From Profftia tarda (GTDB taxonomy: Bacteria > Pseudomonadota > Gammaproteobacteria > Enterobacterales > Enterobacteriaceae), in contig NZ_LR890047.1 of the NCBI RefSeq assembly GCF_904848675.1, positions 124,001-188,000 on the forward strand: 64,000 bases of DNA. Direction: 5' to 3'. Made by a program: the position numbers and the translations under genes. A model generated the notes under the pieces. That model was not told the DNA's origin and made no database searches. It worked only from the letters and a program-made list of their open reading frames with translations. Positions 53,756-63,264 of this stretch are shown in pieces. Position 1 is the stretch's first letter, and every line of letters starts with the position of its first letter.

Positions 53756-54901
53756 ATGGGTAAGTATCTTTTTACTTCCGAATCAGTTTCTGAAGGGCAT
53801 CCTGATAAGATTGCTGACCAAATTTCTGATACTGTACTTGATGCAATTCTAGAACAGGATCCTAAGGCGCGTGTAGCATGTGAAACTTACGTAAAAACGG
53901 GCATGGTACTTGTCGGTGGTGAAATCACAACTAATGCATGGGTAGATATTGAGGAATTAACGCGTAAGACAGTTGCTGAAATTGGTTATATCAGCTCTGA
54001 TATGGGATTTGACGCCAATTCTTGTGCTGTACTAAGCGCTATCGGTAAGCAGTCTCTAGACATTAATCAAGGGGTTGATCGCATCGATCCATGGGAACAG
54101 GGAGCTGGTGACCAAGGAATTGTATTTGGTTATGCAACTAATGAAACTGAAGTCCTGATGCCCGCACCAATAATATATGCCCATCGTTTAATGGAACGTC
54201 AGGCTACAGTACGTAAGAATGGCACTCTGCCGTGGTTACGCCCAGATGCTAAAAGCCAAGTTACTTGCTTGTATGACAATGGTAAAATTTTAGGTATTGA
54301 TGCAGTAGTTTTTTCAACTCAACATTCTGCTTATATTAGCTTATCAAAGTTAAAAGAAGCGGTAATGGAAGAGATTATTAAGCCAGTATTACCAGCAGAA
54401 TTATTATCTGATAAGACTAAATATTTTATAAACCCTACTGGTCGTTTCGTTATAGGTGGTCCAATGGGCGACTGTGGGCTTACTGGTCGCAAAATAATAG
54501 TTGATACATACGGTGGAGCAGCTCGCCATGGTGGTGGAGCATTTTCTGGGAAAGATCCTTCTAAAATTGATCGTTCAGCCGCTTATGCAGCACGTTACGT
54601 TGCGAAAAACATAGTTGCTGCAGGTTTGGCAGATCGTTGTGAAATTCAGTTTTCTTATGCCATAGGTATTGCAGAACCTACATCAATCATGGTAGAAACT
54701 TTTGGTACAGAAAAAATACCTGCTAGGCGTCTAATTTTTTTGATTCGCGAATTCTTCGATCTACGTCCATATGGTCTGATTCAAATGTTAGACCTGATTC
54801 AGCCTATCTATCGCAAAACTGCAGTTTACGGTCATTTTGGTCGTGCATCTTTCCCTTGGGAAAGAACTGATAAATCTATCTTATTAAGTCAAGGATCCTA
54901 A
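53756..54901 (+). CDS. metK: S-adenosylmethionine synthetase
   Basis: Makes SAM from methionine and ATP, supplying UbiG, QueE and other enzymes. 381 aa (384 in E. coli); the last residues are shortened to LLSQGS. Family motifs: SESVSEGHPDKIADQ, GAGDQGIVFGYA (signature 1), GGGAFSGKDPSKIDRSAAY (signature 2), FVIGGPMGDCGLTGRK. GAAGG lies upstream of the ATG. Standing alone between two deserts, it is bracketed by a 16-bp inverted repeat before the start and an 18-bp A/T hairpin behind the stop, so it looks like an isolated transcription unit. Confidence 0.98.
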   Translation: MGKYLFTSESVSEGHPDKIADQISDTVLDAILEQDPKARVACETYVKTGMVLVGGEITTNAWVDIEELTRKTVAEIGYISSDMGFDANSCAVLSAIGKQSLDINQGVDRIDPWEQGAGDQGIVFGYATNETEVLMPAPIIYAHRLMERQATVRKNGTLPWLRPDAKSQVTCLYDNGKILGIDAVVFSTQHSAYISLSKLKEAVMEEIIKPVLPAELLSDKTKYFINPTGRFVIGGPMGDCGLTGRKIIVDTYGGAARHGGGAFSGKDPSKIDRSAAYAARYVAKNIVAAGLADRCEIQFSYAIGIAEPTSIMVETFGTEKIPARRLIFLIREFFDLRPYGLIQMLDLIQPIYRKTAVYGHFGRASFPWERTDKSILLSQGS

Positions 54902-54917
54902 TGTGTCATAGGATTTC

Positions 54918-54956
54918 ATATTTTATTTAAAATAATTATTATTTTAAATAAAATAT
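54918..54956 (+). terminator. 18-bp pure A/T hairpin behind metK
   Basis: Arms 54918-54935 and 54939-54956 (ATATTTTATTTAAAATAA and its exact complement) with a 3-nt loop TTA. It starts 16 nt after the metK stop. Every paired base is A or T. Position directly behind an isolated gene strongly suggests a terminator or 3'-end stabilising stem. Confidence 0.7.
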
Positions 54957-55574
54957 AGCACGATATTAATAATGCATGATCTTGAAATAAAGTTTATAAT
55001 AAAATAATAAATCAAGAATTATTGAATATCTGCTATCTTTCGTAAAAGAATTATATCTTTTCTATTTGCTAATATGATGCAGTAGGATAAATAATATTTT
55101 TAATTTTAAAATATTTTAATCGAAAAATATACTAGATTAGTAGTCAATTACTACTAAGAGTTTTATTAAATAAAAATCTCAGCAAGAGATAAGATATTAT
55201 ATTATCTAGAATAGATACACTAATATCTCTATAAGAGTACTTATTATACAAAGCTATTGTTCATTCAAATCTTGATTGGTAAAATAAATGAGATTAATAA
55301 TCTACTATAGATTATTTATTCGCAGCATTTATTTTGTTAATAAATAATCTTCTTATAATTAAATTTCTTAGTCTTTGCAGTTAATATCTTCAAGTTATAA
55401 TCAATGCAGTAAAGATATTATTAATGCATAATAATAATAGATTCAAGATTCTATTATTTAACTGTCGTTATCTTGTAAGATGATATTTATATCTAGGATG
55501 TTCATGACTGATGCAGTTCGAGAAAGATAATCTCAGGAGTCTTATATCAATTTAATCGTGCACCTGTCTACGTA

Positions 55575-55594
55575 ATTAAACATGCATGTTTAAT
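55575..55594. repeat. 20-bp perfect palindrome
   Basis: ATTAAACATGCATGTTTAAT in the metK-kdsA desert. One palindrome of this size in 64 kb of A/T-rich DNA is not surprising, and it lies next to no gene. Confidence 0.7.
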
Positions 55595-58447
55595 ATCAAC
55601 TTCTGTTTCGTCTTGCATGATAAACGGTACGCTAATAGCATAATTTATAGAAAAAATGCTTGGACAGAGAAGGTTTTTTAGAATTGAGCATGATGTCTAT
55701 CATATCCAATTCATAAATAGTTTGTACATTTTTCAGGTACCTACTATTGCAATACTAGAGAATATACTTGAATCAAGCATTTTGGAAGACAATAAAATAT
55801 TGCATCACTGTAATTATTAAATATCCATGCTGTCAGATTATTCTAGTATTTTCATAATGTTTCATTGTCCTCTGTATAGTTTATCTAGATTATTGTATAA
55901 GACTATATTATTATCAGTTCTTATAATAACAGTCTGAGTAGTTTATTGAATGTATGCATGTTATCTTAACACAGGATTTCTCTACCTACGACATACAAGA
56001 TCTGCCATATCTTATATTTTTATGTTTTGTTGCCCCCTTATCTTAAATTGATTTATTCATTGAATACAAAATTTTAAATAAAATTTATTATATTAGCATG
56101 TGTATTTAGTTTTGCCGGTTTTAGAGATGTATATTGACGACTACAGATAAAATACATGTGTAGCAAGTAGTGAGATGTTAAGTGGAGTATACATACATAC
56201 TCTATATGTATCTTAATTATATCAGATGATGGTTCTCTTATTTTGTTATCTACTTAAATAATTTGATAGTGTTTTCATCATAGATGCAATTAATTATGTG
56301 CTTGATATTTGTTCATTATCTGAAATATCAGTCTTTTCAGGAGCTACGAATGAGTTATTAGATTATGTGAACATTTACGTAATAATAAGCTTATAAAAAG
56401 ACTTCTTGCTAATCTTTTAAGGTTAACAGCTTTACCTGTATCAGAAGTGCTCAGTACCTAGTTTATAAAATTTGTTCATCAAAATGTACTGAATTATTCA
56501 ATAATCTTAAGTTTCATCAAAAAACATAATAGATATATTTACTAAATTAACGCCATATATTAGTTCTAGACAATATTTTGACACTCTAATAATTATGATA
56601 TAAGAAATTATTACTATTTTACATAGTAGAAATACTTCTGAGCTTAATAAGTTATGCAATATATTAAAACTCTTTGTTTTTAACGCAAGCAGAAAGTATC
56701 TTGTTAAAACAAGATATAAAATGATATCTACTAATGATATCATTTGAATTAAGCATGTAGAATTAATTTTTAGAATAACTCTAGCATATAGAAGGTCTAT
56801 TATTTTATTTATAATTAGGATTATAAAGTGAATTCTGCAGCTTAATCTACTACGTATGGAGAGATCTAAGATAGATTATATAATCCTTATATTTAATTAT
56901 TTATATCATTTTGACTCATCATATGATAGTAATATTTATTGTATCTATATAGCCAATGGCTCCCTCAGATATCTCTTAAATAGGTAGTAATTATAATTTA
57001 CCAAAGATATATATGTATTATTAAGCGGAATAATATTACGTCTGCTAGATTGATGAATCTTTAACCATGTTGTTATAATACATAATTATTTTTATATATA
57101 GCATTTATTAATATTAATGATTACTCCAAACCTAAACTTATTTTAGTTTATTATATATATTACAATAAACAATGTTATTGTTTATTGTATCAATAGACGC
57201 TTCTCAATTGAAGTTATAAGGCTGCTCATGCAAGAGTGCACTGCTGCTATATTGATGTATTTTGAATACTATCTTGTTACGAGTAGTTAGAAATATAAAA
57301 ATTATTGCTATTAAAATTAAGTTTTATTTATCTTAAGTTGATTCTGTTATCTAGTTTATTCTATCTTGAATATGTTCCGTCAACAAGAAATTAATTATTA
57401 TATAATATGGCTTAAGGTTTGTATTTAATAAATAAAACTTGTATGAAATATTTAATGATTTTACTGAGCTATTTTATCATTTGTCTGCTAGTAGAGTAAC
57501 TGGAAAAGGCTATCATGCATATTATAGATCTGATAACAAATAATTCAGGAAAAAATCTATTTTGCTAAATAATTTTAATTAGCTGAGAGATCTTTAGAGT
57601 ATGCAATATGACTCTATTCTATCCTTATTATCCTTTGTCTTAATCTAAAGAATCATATCGATATGTTTAAGAACTTCTATGATAATAGAAATGCTGTATA
57701 TCAGATCTTCTAGTCTATTATTAACAGCAGTTCGCAAACCTATGTTATTTCAATAATTAAACTTATATGGGCTCTGGATGTTCTATGCTTATCATCAATG
57801 AGTCTTAAAAAGACTCTAAGCAGATAGGGTATAATAATTAGGATAAAGGACTATAATATTGATTATGAACAATGCTTAATTTATACTACCACCTTCAAAA
57901 TAAGTACAATGCATTAGAGATCATTAAGTAATATAGTATTGCAATAATATAAAATTACATAATATTCTGTAGATTTAGAGCATTCTGTGTCTGCACTTAT
58001 ATCTATATTTCTTGTGATTTAATAATACTAATGCATAACAATTTTTTATTTATGGAGGTTCTAAGTAAACTTTAGTGTATTTTTAAATTAACAAACTGGC
58101 CTGCTAATGCTAGTAACAGTTTCTACGTGTGATGAACCATAAGAAATATAATATCTAATACTATTAATTAATTAGAATTAAACCATTTTTGCATAAATTC
58201 CTACGGCCTAATTATAATTATACAAGTTATACTATAAAAGAGATACCAAGTCTAAAAATTCTAATTTTACTAATCAAAATAATGATATTTAGCATTTTAA
58301 TCTTTTATTAGTTCTTAAGTTATATTATATCTTTATTATAGAGAAAGATTATGAATCTATAACATCAGAACTATAATACGCTAATTACTCTTTATTATTT
58401 TAACTTTTAAGTAATTCTACAATTTATTCAAAGATTGAGGTATACAC

Positions 58448-59299
58448 ATGAAACAAAAAGTTGTCAGTATTGGCAGTATCAAAGTTTCGAATGATTTGCC
58501 GTTTGTTCTTTTCGGTGGCATGAACGTCTTGGAATCTCGTGATTTAGCAATGCGCATCTGTGAAAAGTACGTGACCGTTACTAAAAAACTTAATATACCT
58601 TACGTTTTTAAAGCTTCTTTTGACAAAGCTAACCGTTCCTCTATTCATTCATATCGTGGCCCAGGTCTAGAAAAAGGTCTGAGTATTTTCCAGGATATTA
58701 AGCGGCAATTTGGCGTGAATATTATTACAGATGTGCATACTCCAGAACAAGCGCAGTCTGTATCTGATGTAGTTGATGTTATACAACTGCCAGCATTTTT
58801 GGCTCGTCAGACTGATTTAATTAAAGCAATTGCTAAAACTGGCTCCGTTATTAATGTAAAAAAACCACAGTTCTTGAGCCCAAATCAGATCGTTCACATA
58901 GTCGATAAGTTTAGAGAATTAGGCAACAGTAAAATTATTTTATGTGAGCGAGGTGCTAACTTTGGTTATGATAACTTAGTTGTTGATATGTTGGGTTTCG
59001 AAATCATGAAAAAGGTATCTAAAGGTAGTCCAGTTATTTTTGATGTTACGCATTCTTTGCAGTGTCGTGATCCTTTTAGCTTAATATCTTGTGGTCGCCG
59101 AGCACAAGTCACTGAATTAGCTCGTTCAGGAATTGCAGTAGGATTGGCCGGGCTTTTTGTTGAAGCTCATCCGGAGCCTATAAATGCTTATTGTGATGGT
59201 TCATCAGCATTACCTCTGGATAAGTTAGAACCTTTCTTGTGTCAAATAAAAATAATCGACGATTTAGTCAAAAGTTTTCCAGAATTAAATACTTATTAG
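58448..59299 (+). CDS. kdsA: KDO-8-phosphate synthase
   Basis: Condenses PEP and arabinose-5-phosphate to 3-deoxy-manno-octulosonate-8-phosphate for the LPS inner core. 283 aa (284 in E. coli). Conserved elements: FKASFDKANRSS, DVHTPEQ, VKKPQFLSP, CERGANFGYDNLVVDM and DVTHSLQ. GAGG precedes the ATG. Together with LapB in this window it indicates that LPS with at least KDO is made. In E. coli it ends the hemA-prfA-prmC operon; here it is alone. Confidence 0.97.
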   Translation: MKQKVVSIGSIKVSNDLPFVLFGGMNVLESRDLAMRICEKYVTVTKKLNIPYVFKASFDKANRSSIHSYRGPGLEKGLSIFQDIKRQFGVNIITDVHTPEQAQSVSDVVDVIQLPAFLARQTDLIKAIAKTGSVINVKKPQFLSPNQIVHIVDKFRELGNSKIILCERGANFGYDNLVVDMLGFEIMKKVSKGSPVIFDVTHSLQCRDPFSLISCGRRAQVTELARSGIAVGLAGLFVEAHPEPINAYCDGSSALPLDKLEPFLCQIKIIDDLVKSFPELNTY

Positions 59300-59987
59300 C
59301 ATAGTATTCATATAGTGATATCTAAGTGGTTCTTCGTAAAATATTGCGATGAGATCTTGCTATTTATTATTCAATAGCAATGTAATTACATATTAATAAA
59401 TATAAATATATCTGCCTGATTTGTCAATGATTATTATTAATGCTTAAGGCATGCAGTGAGAGTTAAAGGCAATCTACTTTTGCTTTTATTTTTTTACCTT
59501 TATAAAACAGTGAAATTTTTAGAGATGATAATATTAGCAAATTATTTCATCAAATTATTTAATTTATTTTAATTTTCTTGTTCAGTTCATTGAAAATATT
59601 ACAATATATCTCTACATACTACATCAATTGAATTGCTGTTTATAAATAAGTGTGTAATACATGCAAAAATTATGTACTTTTATATGCAAGAGATATTTGA
59701 TGACATCATTATATATAGCAGTAATGCTGCTTTTATAAGAGCAATAGATCTTACTAAAAATTATTTTTATAGGAAGATAGGTTAATTTTAAAACCTTTTT
59801 GTCATTTATAATGAACTAAGTATATTTAAGCTATCTTAAGTATTCCTTATGACTAATTAGGCAAGAGTATAGTAAAAGATATTTTTATTAAGTAAAATCA
59901 ATCTTTTCTGAATATATTGCTCATAAAACTCAGCATCTTGCTTATAACAAAGAGATGCTTGTTATATATAAAAGGATATTATTACAA
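59300..59987. other. Spacer between kdsA and lapB
   Basis: Convergent region without a recognised gene. pyrF, which follows lapB in E. coli, is not visible. The lapB hairpin lies at the right end. Confidence 0.65.
59943..59966 (-). terminator. Hairpin behind lapB
   Basis: TATAACAA and TTGTTATA, 8-bp perfect arms with an 8-nt loop, 21 nt behind the lapB stop on its coding strand. It occupies the terminator position; no strong T-run follows. Confidence 0.45.
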
Positions 59988-61157
59988 TTATTGTCCATCC
60001 AGTCCACGGATTGGTTTTATAGTTGACCATACACGGCATGATGGACAGTGCCAGTATATTGCATGCGCGGTAAAACCGCATTTCATGCAGCGATAACTAG
60101 GTTTGGTACGAATTTGCTCGCTTACCATATCTCGCAGTAGTTGCAAACTTTCTTTGGCTCTGCCGTCCTCGGCTTCAGTAAGATGGTAATCCATTAAACG
60201 ATGAAAGGTACGCATGGTTGGGTGTCGCTGTAATTGTCGTGCGACATATACCTGAGCAGCTTCGATACCTTCATTTTTTTCCATGAATTCAGCTAGCATA
60301 AGTTCAGCTGTTGCACCGGTGTTTTCTTCAACACAAAGCCGCAAAAACGAAATCCATTGATCTGGCTTATTTATTTTATTATAGCAATCATGCATCATCG
60401 GTAATACTTCGCTGACTAAATCTTTATCTTGCTCTAATACCTTAGCTAGCGACTCTACAGCCTTATCTAGTTGATTTTTTAAAATATAAATTCTAGCTAG
60501 CATTACAGATACGCGCGCACAGTTTTTATCTGCTAAAGCTGCTTTTCTTAGCAAGGCCATACCTTGATCTAGGTCATCTCTTTCTATTGCCTGCAACGAA
60601 AGTTCGCAATAAAAATGTGCAATTTCATTGCGTTGCTGATTTTTCCCTAAATTTATTAGTTTTTCGGCTACATCTATTGCTTTTTGCCAGTCACTAGTGG
60701 CTTGATAAATAATTAGTAATTGCTGCAGCGCAGACACTTTGAAATCTTGTTCATCAACTAATTGATTAAACATCTCCTCAGCACGATCATATAAACCAGC
60801 TGCCATATAATCGCGACCTAGTTGCTGAATGGCTAAGAGACGTTGATCAAAATTTAAGGATGAATTTTCCATCAAAGATTGATGTATTCTAATAGCTCGG
60901 TCAACTTCTCCGCGCGAACGAAATAAGTTACCCAATGTAAGATGTGCTTCGACTGTATTGCTGTCCTCTTTAATCATTTCAAAGAACAAGTCTACCACCT
61001 TATCCTTTTGGTTAGAAAGAAGGAAATTCACCCCAGCGACATATTCACGCGATAGGCGACTAGCTTCCCGCTGCCTATCCTGCTTATTGCTTCTGCGTCC
61101 CATATACCATCCATATACAGCAGCAACTGGAAGCAGTAGGAACAGCAGTTCTAACAT
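59988..61157 (-). CDS. lapB: Lipopolysaccharide assembly protein B (YciM)
   Basis: Inner-membrane-anchored regulator that brings LpxC to the FtsH protease and so balances LPS and phospholipid synthesis. 389 aa, the E. coli length. The N-terminal helix MLELLFLLLPVAAVYGWYMGRRS anchors it. A series of TPR repeats follows (about residues 35-340; AHLTLGNLFRSRGEVDRAI, QLGRDYMAAGLYDRAEEMF). The C-terminal rubredoxin-like metal site has two CxxC pairs (CMKC and CPSC) and ends KPIRGLDGQ. Starts 5 nt behind lapA, conserved operon. Confidence 0.97.
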   Translation of the reverse strand: MLELLFLLLPVAAVYGWYMGRRSNKQDRQREASRLSREYVAGVNFLLSNQKDKVVDLFFEMIKEDSNTVEAHLTLGNLFRSRGEVDRAIRIHQSLMENSSLNFDQRLLAIQQLGRDYMAAGLYDRAEEMFNQLVDEQDFKVSALQQLLIIYQATSDWQKAIDVAEKLINLGKNQQRNEIAHFYCELSLQAIERDDLDQGMALLRKAALADKNCARVSVMLARIYILKNQLDKAVESLAKVLEQDKDLVSEVLPMMHDCYNKINKPDQWISFLRLCVEENTGATAELMLAEFMEKNEGIEAAQVYVARQLQRHPTMRTFHRLMDYHLTEAEDGRAKESLQLLRDMVSEQIRTKPSYRCMKCGFTAHAIYWHCPSCRVWSTIKPIRGLDGQ

Positions 61158-61162
61158 ATTAT

Positions 61163-61468
61163 CTATTTTTTCGACCTTAAGGAGTTTTTCTCTTCTCCTG
61201 GAGCTATAGGTTTCGGTTTCTGCTCTAGAAGACGAATTTTACGCTCAGCACGAGACAATCTTAAATGAACGCGTAAATAAAATAAGCCACAGATAATCCA
61301 ACATAAAAGAAAACCACTTGCAAAGAGTGTAGCAAGCAATGTGGATAGACAGTATTCACCTTTAGCTATTAAATAGTTAAAGGAAACTAGTTGGTCGTTA
61401 TGTGCACCTAATGTAACGGAAAGAACAAAAAATGCTAAAACAATTAAAAAAATCAAGAGATATTTCAT
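61163..61468 (-). CDS. lapA: Lipopolysaccharide assembly protein A (YciS)
   Basis: Small inner-membrane protein acting with LapB in LPS assembly. 101 aa (102 in E. coli). Two membrane helices (about residues 3-20 and 42-64) with the short segment GAHNDQLVSFNYLIAKGEY between them, then a basic cytoplasmic coiled-coil tail (RLSRAERKIRLLEQK). AGGGGGGAA precedes the ATG, one of the strongest ribosome-binding sites in the window. First gene of lapAB. pgpB, upstream in E. coli, is absent. Confidence 0.94.
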   Translation of the reverse strand: MKYLLIFLIVLAFFVLSVTLGAHNDQLVSFNYLIAKGEYCLSTLLATLFASGFLLCWIICGLFYLRVHLRLSRAERKIRLLEQKPKPIAPGEEKNSLRSKK

Positions 61469-62832
61469 ATTTCCCCCCTATAAATGAAATTAATCTGAGC
61501 AAGTACAAGCAAGTCAAGTTCATATTTAATTGTTATTTAGTTATAGCACAATAGGGGGAACCATACATCACTAAACTTATTTTATTATTGTCTTGATATG
61601 ATCATATATCATGTAGCTTATTTCTAAGGTCTTAGAATATCTAAGTAGCACTAATAATATATAGATATCAAAAAAATTATATACAGATTAGTTATTAATG
61701 GAAATTGCAAACTTCTTACAATTATACTGCATTTTGTATATTTAATTAATTTTCGATATTTAGGGCCGTATATTTTCTATACAGTCACTTCATCAGGATT
61801 TACTGAATAAGAATTAAGTTCTTTTATTTTATCTCTATATTTTGCTTTTGTTTAATGAGGATAATAGATGACGAATATGCAATGAATTAGATACCATATA
61901 TATCATACATAGTTTATTTGGTTTGATTGACCTTATGAAAGGCTTTATGTTTCTATTCTTTATAGAAAGGCATGACAGGGAGTTCGTGAATTAATAATAA
62001 AAAATATCTTTTTACATTGATAATGTATAATACTAAATATTATAATGTGCATTAATAATTTTTTATTATACTTTTGTACTGTGTATATGTCCTGTTTAGG
62101 GTAATAAGATATTATCTTTTATGTTTTTCTAGCATTGAGTTTTTTCGATCTTTCATTCAGAATGACGTACATTTAAAAATATTTTCTTAAAGTTCGTTAT
62201 AGCTTAATAAAGATCACCTAGATATATCACCCCCTAGTGGCGCACTGCTTATTTTATGAGAGAGTTAGGAAAAATTTACATATCTTAGATTATTAGCCAA
62301 CAAATTTTAATAAATTAAAGTAAACATAATAACATTATATATTATTAATGTAGAGGTGCATAGTATATTAAATGAATTTAATAGATAATTGTGATTCTCT
62401 GTTTATATTTAATAAAATTTCTGGAGCTTTTCTGTCGTCATGAAATAACGTACTAATATATTTTAATTGTTAATACCTACTTCCTAAAATAATTCCTTTC
62501 TAATACACGTTAGTATGAAAAAGGAATGAAATTATTTTTGCTAATTTATTACATATTATTCTTATTTTATGATATTTATCTATTTAGAGGCCATTTAAAC
62601 GCAGTAAGTCTAATAAGATTTAGGCCTGGAAAGTTATATATAATAGATAAACTTAAACTAATCAAGTCCTGTCAGGAAATTTTGCATAAAGTATCTAATA
62701 AACAAGCAATAAGCAGTCTTCTATTCTCGGACTCAGTTTACGAGTAAACAATCAGGTTGACCTTTCCTGTAAAATTTATTAAATTTTTATTGCATAGAGC
62801 ACATTCACTGATTAAAATAAAAGATACTTGAT
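61469..62832. other. Spacer between lapA and the tRNA cluster
   Basis: No recognised gene. A 73-codon plus frame (62526-62747) has a hydrophobic N-terminus (MKLFLLIYYILFLF) and a mixed, charged remainder with somewhat higher G+C. It lacks a properly spaced ribosome-binding site, and I cannot assign it; it is either a fossil or chance. The promoter of the tRNA operon should lie in the last 80 nt, but I see no clear consensus. Confidence 0.55.
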
Positions 62833-62908
<76 letters not shown>

Positions 62909-62913
62909 TCAAG

Positions 62914-62994
62914 GGTGGGGTTCCCGAGCGGTCAAAGGGAGCAGACTGTAAATCTGCCGTTTATACTTCGAAGGTTCGAATCCTTCCCCCACCA
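62914..62994 (+). tRNA. tyrU: tRNA-Tyr (GTA), CCA not encoded
   Basis: Acceptor GGTGGGG/CCCCACC, anticodon GTA in CTGTAAA, T-arm GAAGGTTCGAATCCTTC. Two oddities: the discriminator A is followed by CAA, so the CCA end is not encoded, unlike its three neighbours; and the long variable arm is reduced to about GT-TTAT-AC where E. coli has GTC-ACA-GAC. It needs the CCA-adding enzyme to be usable. Confidence 0.96.
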
Positions 62995-63012
62995 CAATTA
63001 AAACACCTCAGG

Positions 63013-63034
63013 TCAGGCTATAAGCATAGCCTGA
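63013..63034 (+). terminator. Hairpin inside the tRNA cluster
   Basis: TCAGGCTAT, loop AAGC, ATAGCCTGA: a perfect 9-bp stem followed by TTTC, between tRNA-Tyr and tRNA-Gly. It may be a processing signal or an attenuating terminator within the tRNA transcript. The spacer between these two tRNAs (112 nt) is the longest in the cluster. Confidence 0.5.
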
Positions 63035-63106
63035 TTTCAACATTGCACTATTGCACAATTTTATTAATCGATATAAATGTAAAAATAATAAGACTCTTTA
63101 TACAAT

Positions 63107-63181
<75 letters not shown>

Positions 63182-63188
63182 ATGATGT

Positions 63189-63264
63189 GCTGATATAGCT
63201 CAGTCGGTAGAGCACACCCTTGGTAAGGGTGAGGTCCCCAGTTCAACCCTGGGTATCAGCACCA
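63189..63264 (+). tRNA. thrT: tRNA-Thr (GGT)
   Basis: 76 nt with encoded CCA. Acceptor GCTGATA/TATCAGC, anticodon loop CTTGGTA with GGT, T-arm CCCAGTTCAACCCTGGG. Matches E. coli thrT, which there is followed by tufB; here no tufB follows. Confidence 0.98.

Larger units (their letters stand above)
54902..58447. other. 3.5 kb gene desert between metK and kdsA
   Basis: Starts with the metK hairpin. Around 55590-55760 on the minus strand overlapping open stretches look coding-like (VQTIYELDMIDIML ..., and in another frame ISVPFIMQDETEVDIKHACL), possibly a frameshifted fossil, but I cannot name the family. A 20-bp palindrome (55575-55594) overlaps it. prmC and sirB genes, next to kdsA in E. coli, are not recognisable. 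The 78-codon minus frame at 56507-56743 is hydrophobic, low-complexity and probably accidental. Confidence 0.55.

Noticed and set aside
56507..56743. 78-codon minus-strand hydrophobic frame
   Set aside because: Low-complexity Ile/Leu/Tyr-rich residues typical of translating A/T-rich spacer; no ribosome-binding site and no neighbour context.
62526..62747. 73-codon frame before the tRNA cluster as a membrane protein gene
   Set aside because: The AAGG before it is too close to the ATG and I know no matching family. Left as part of the spacer.
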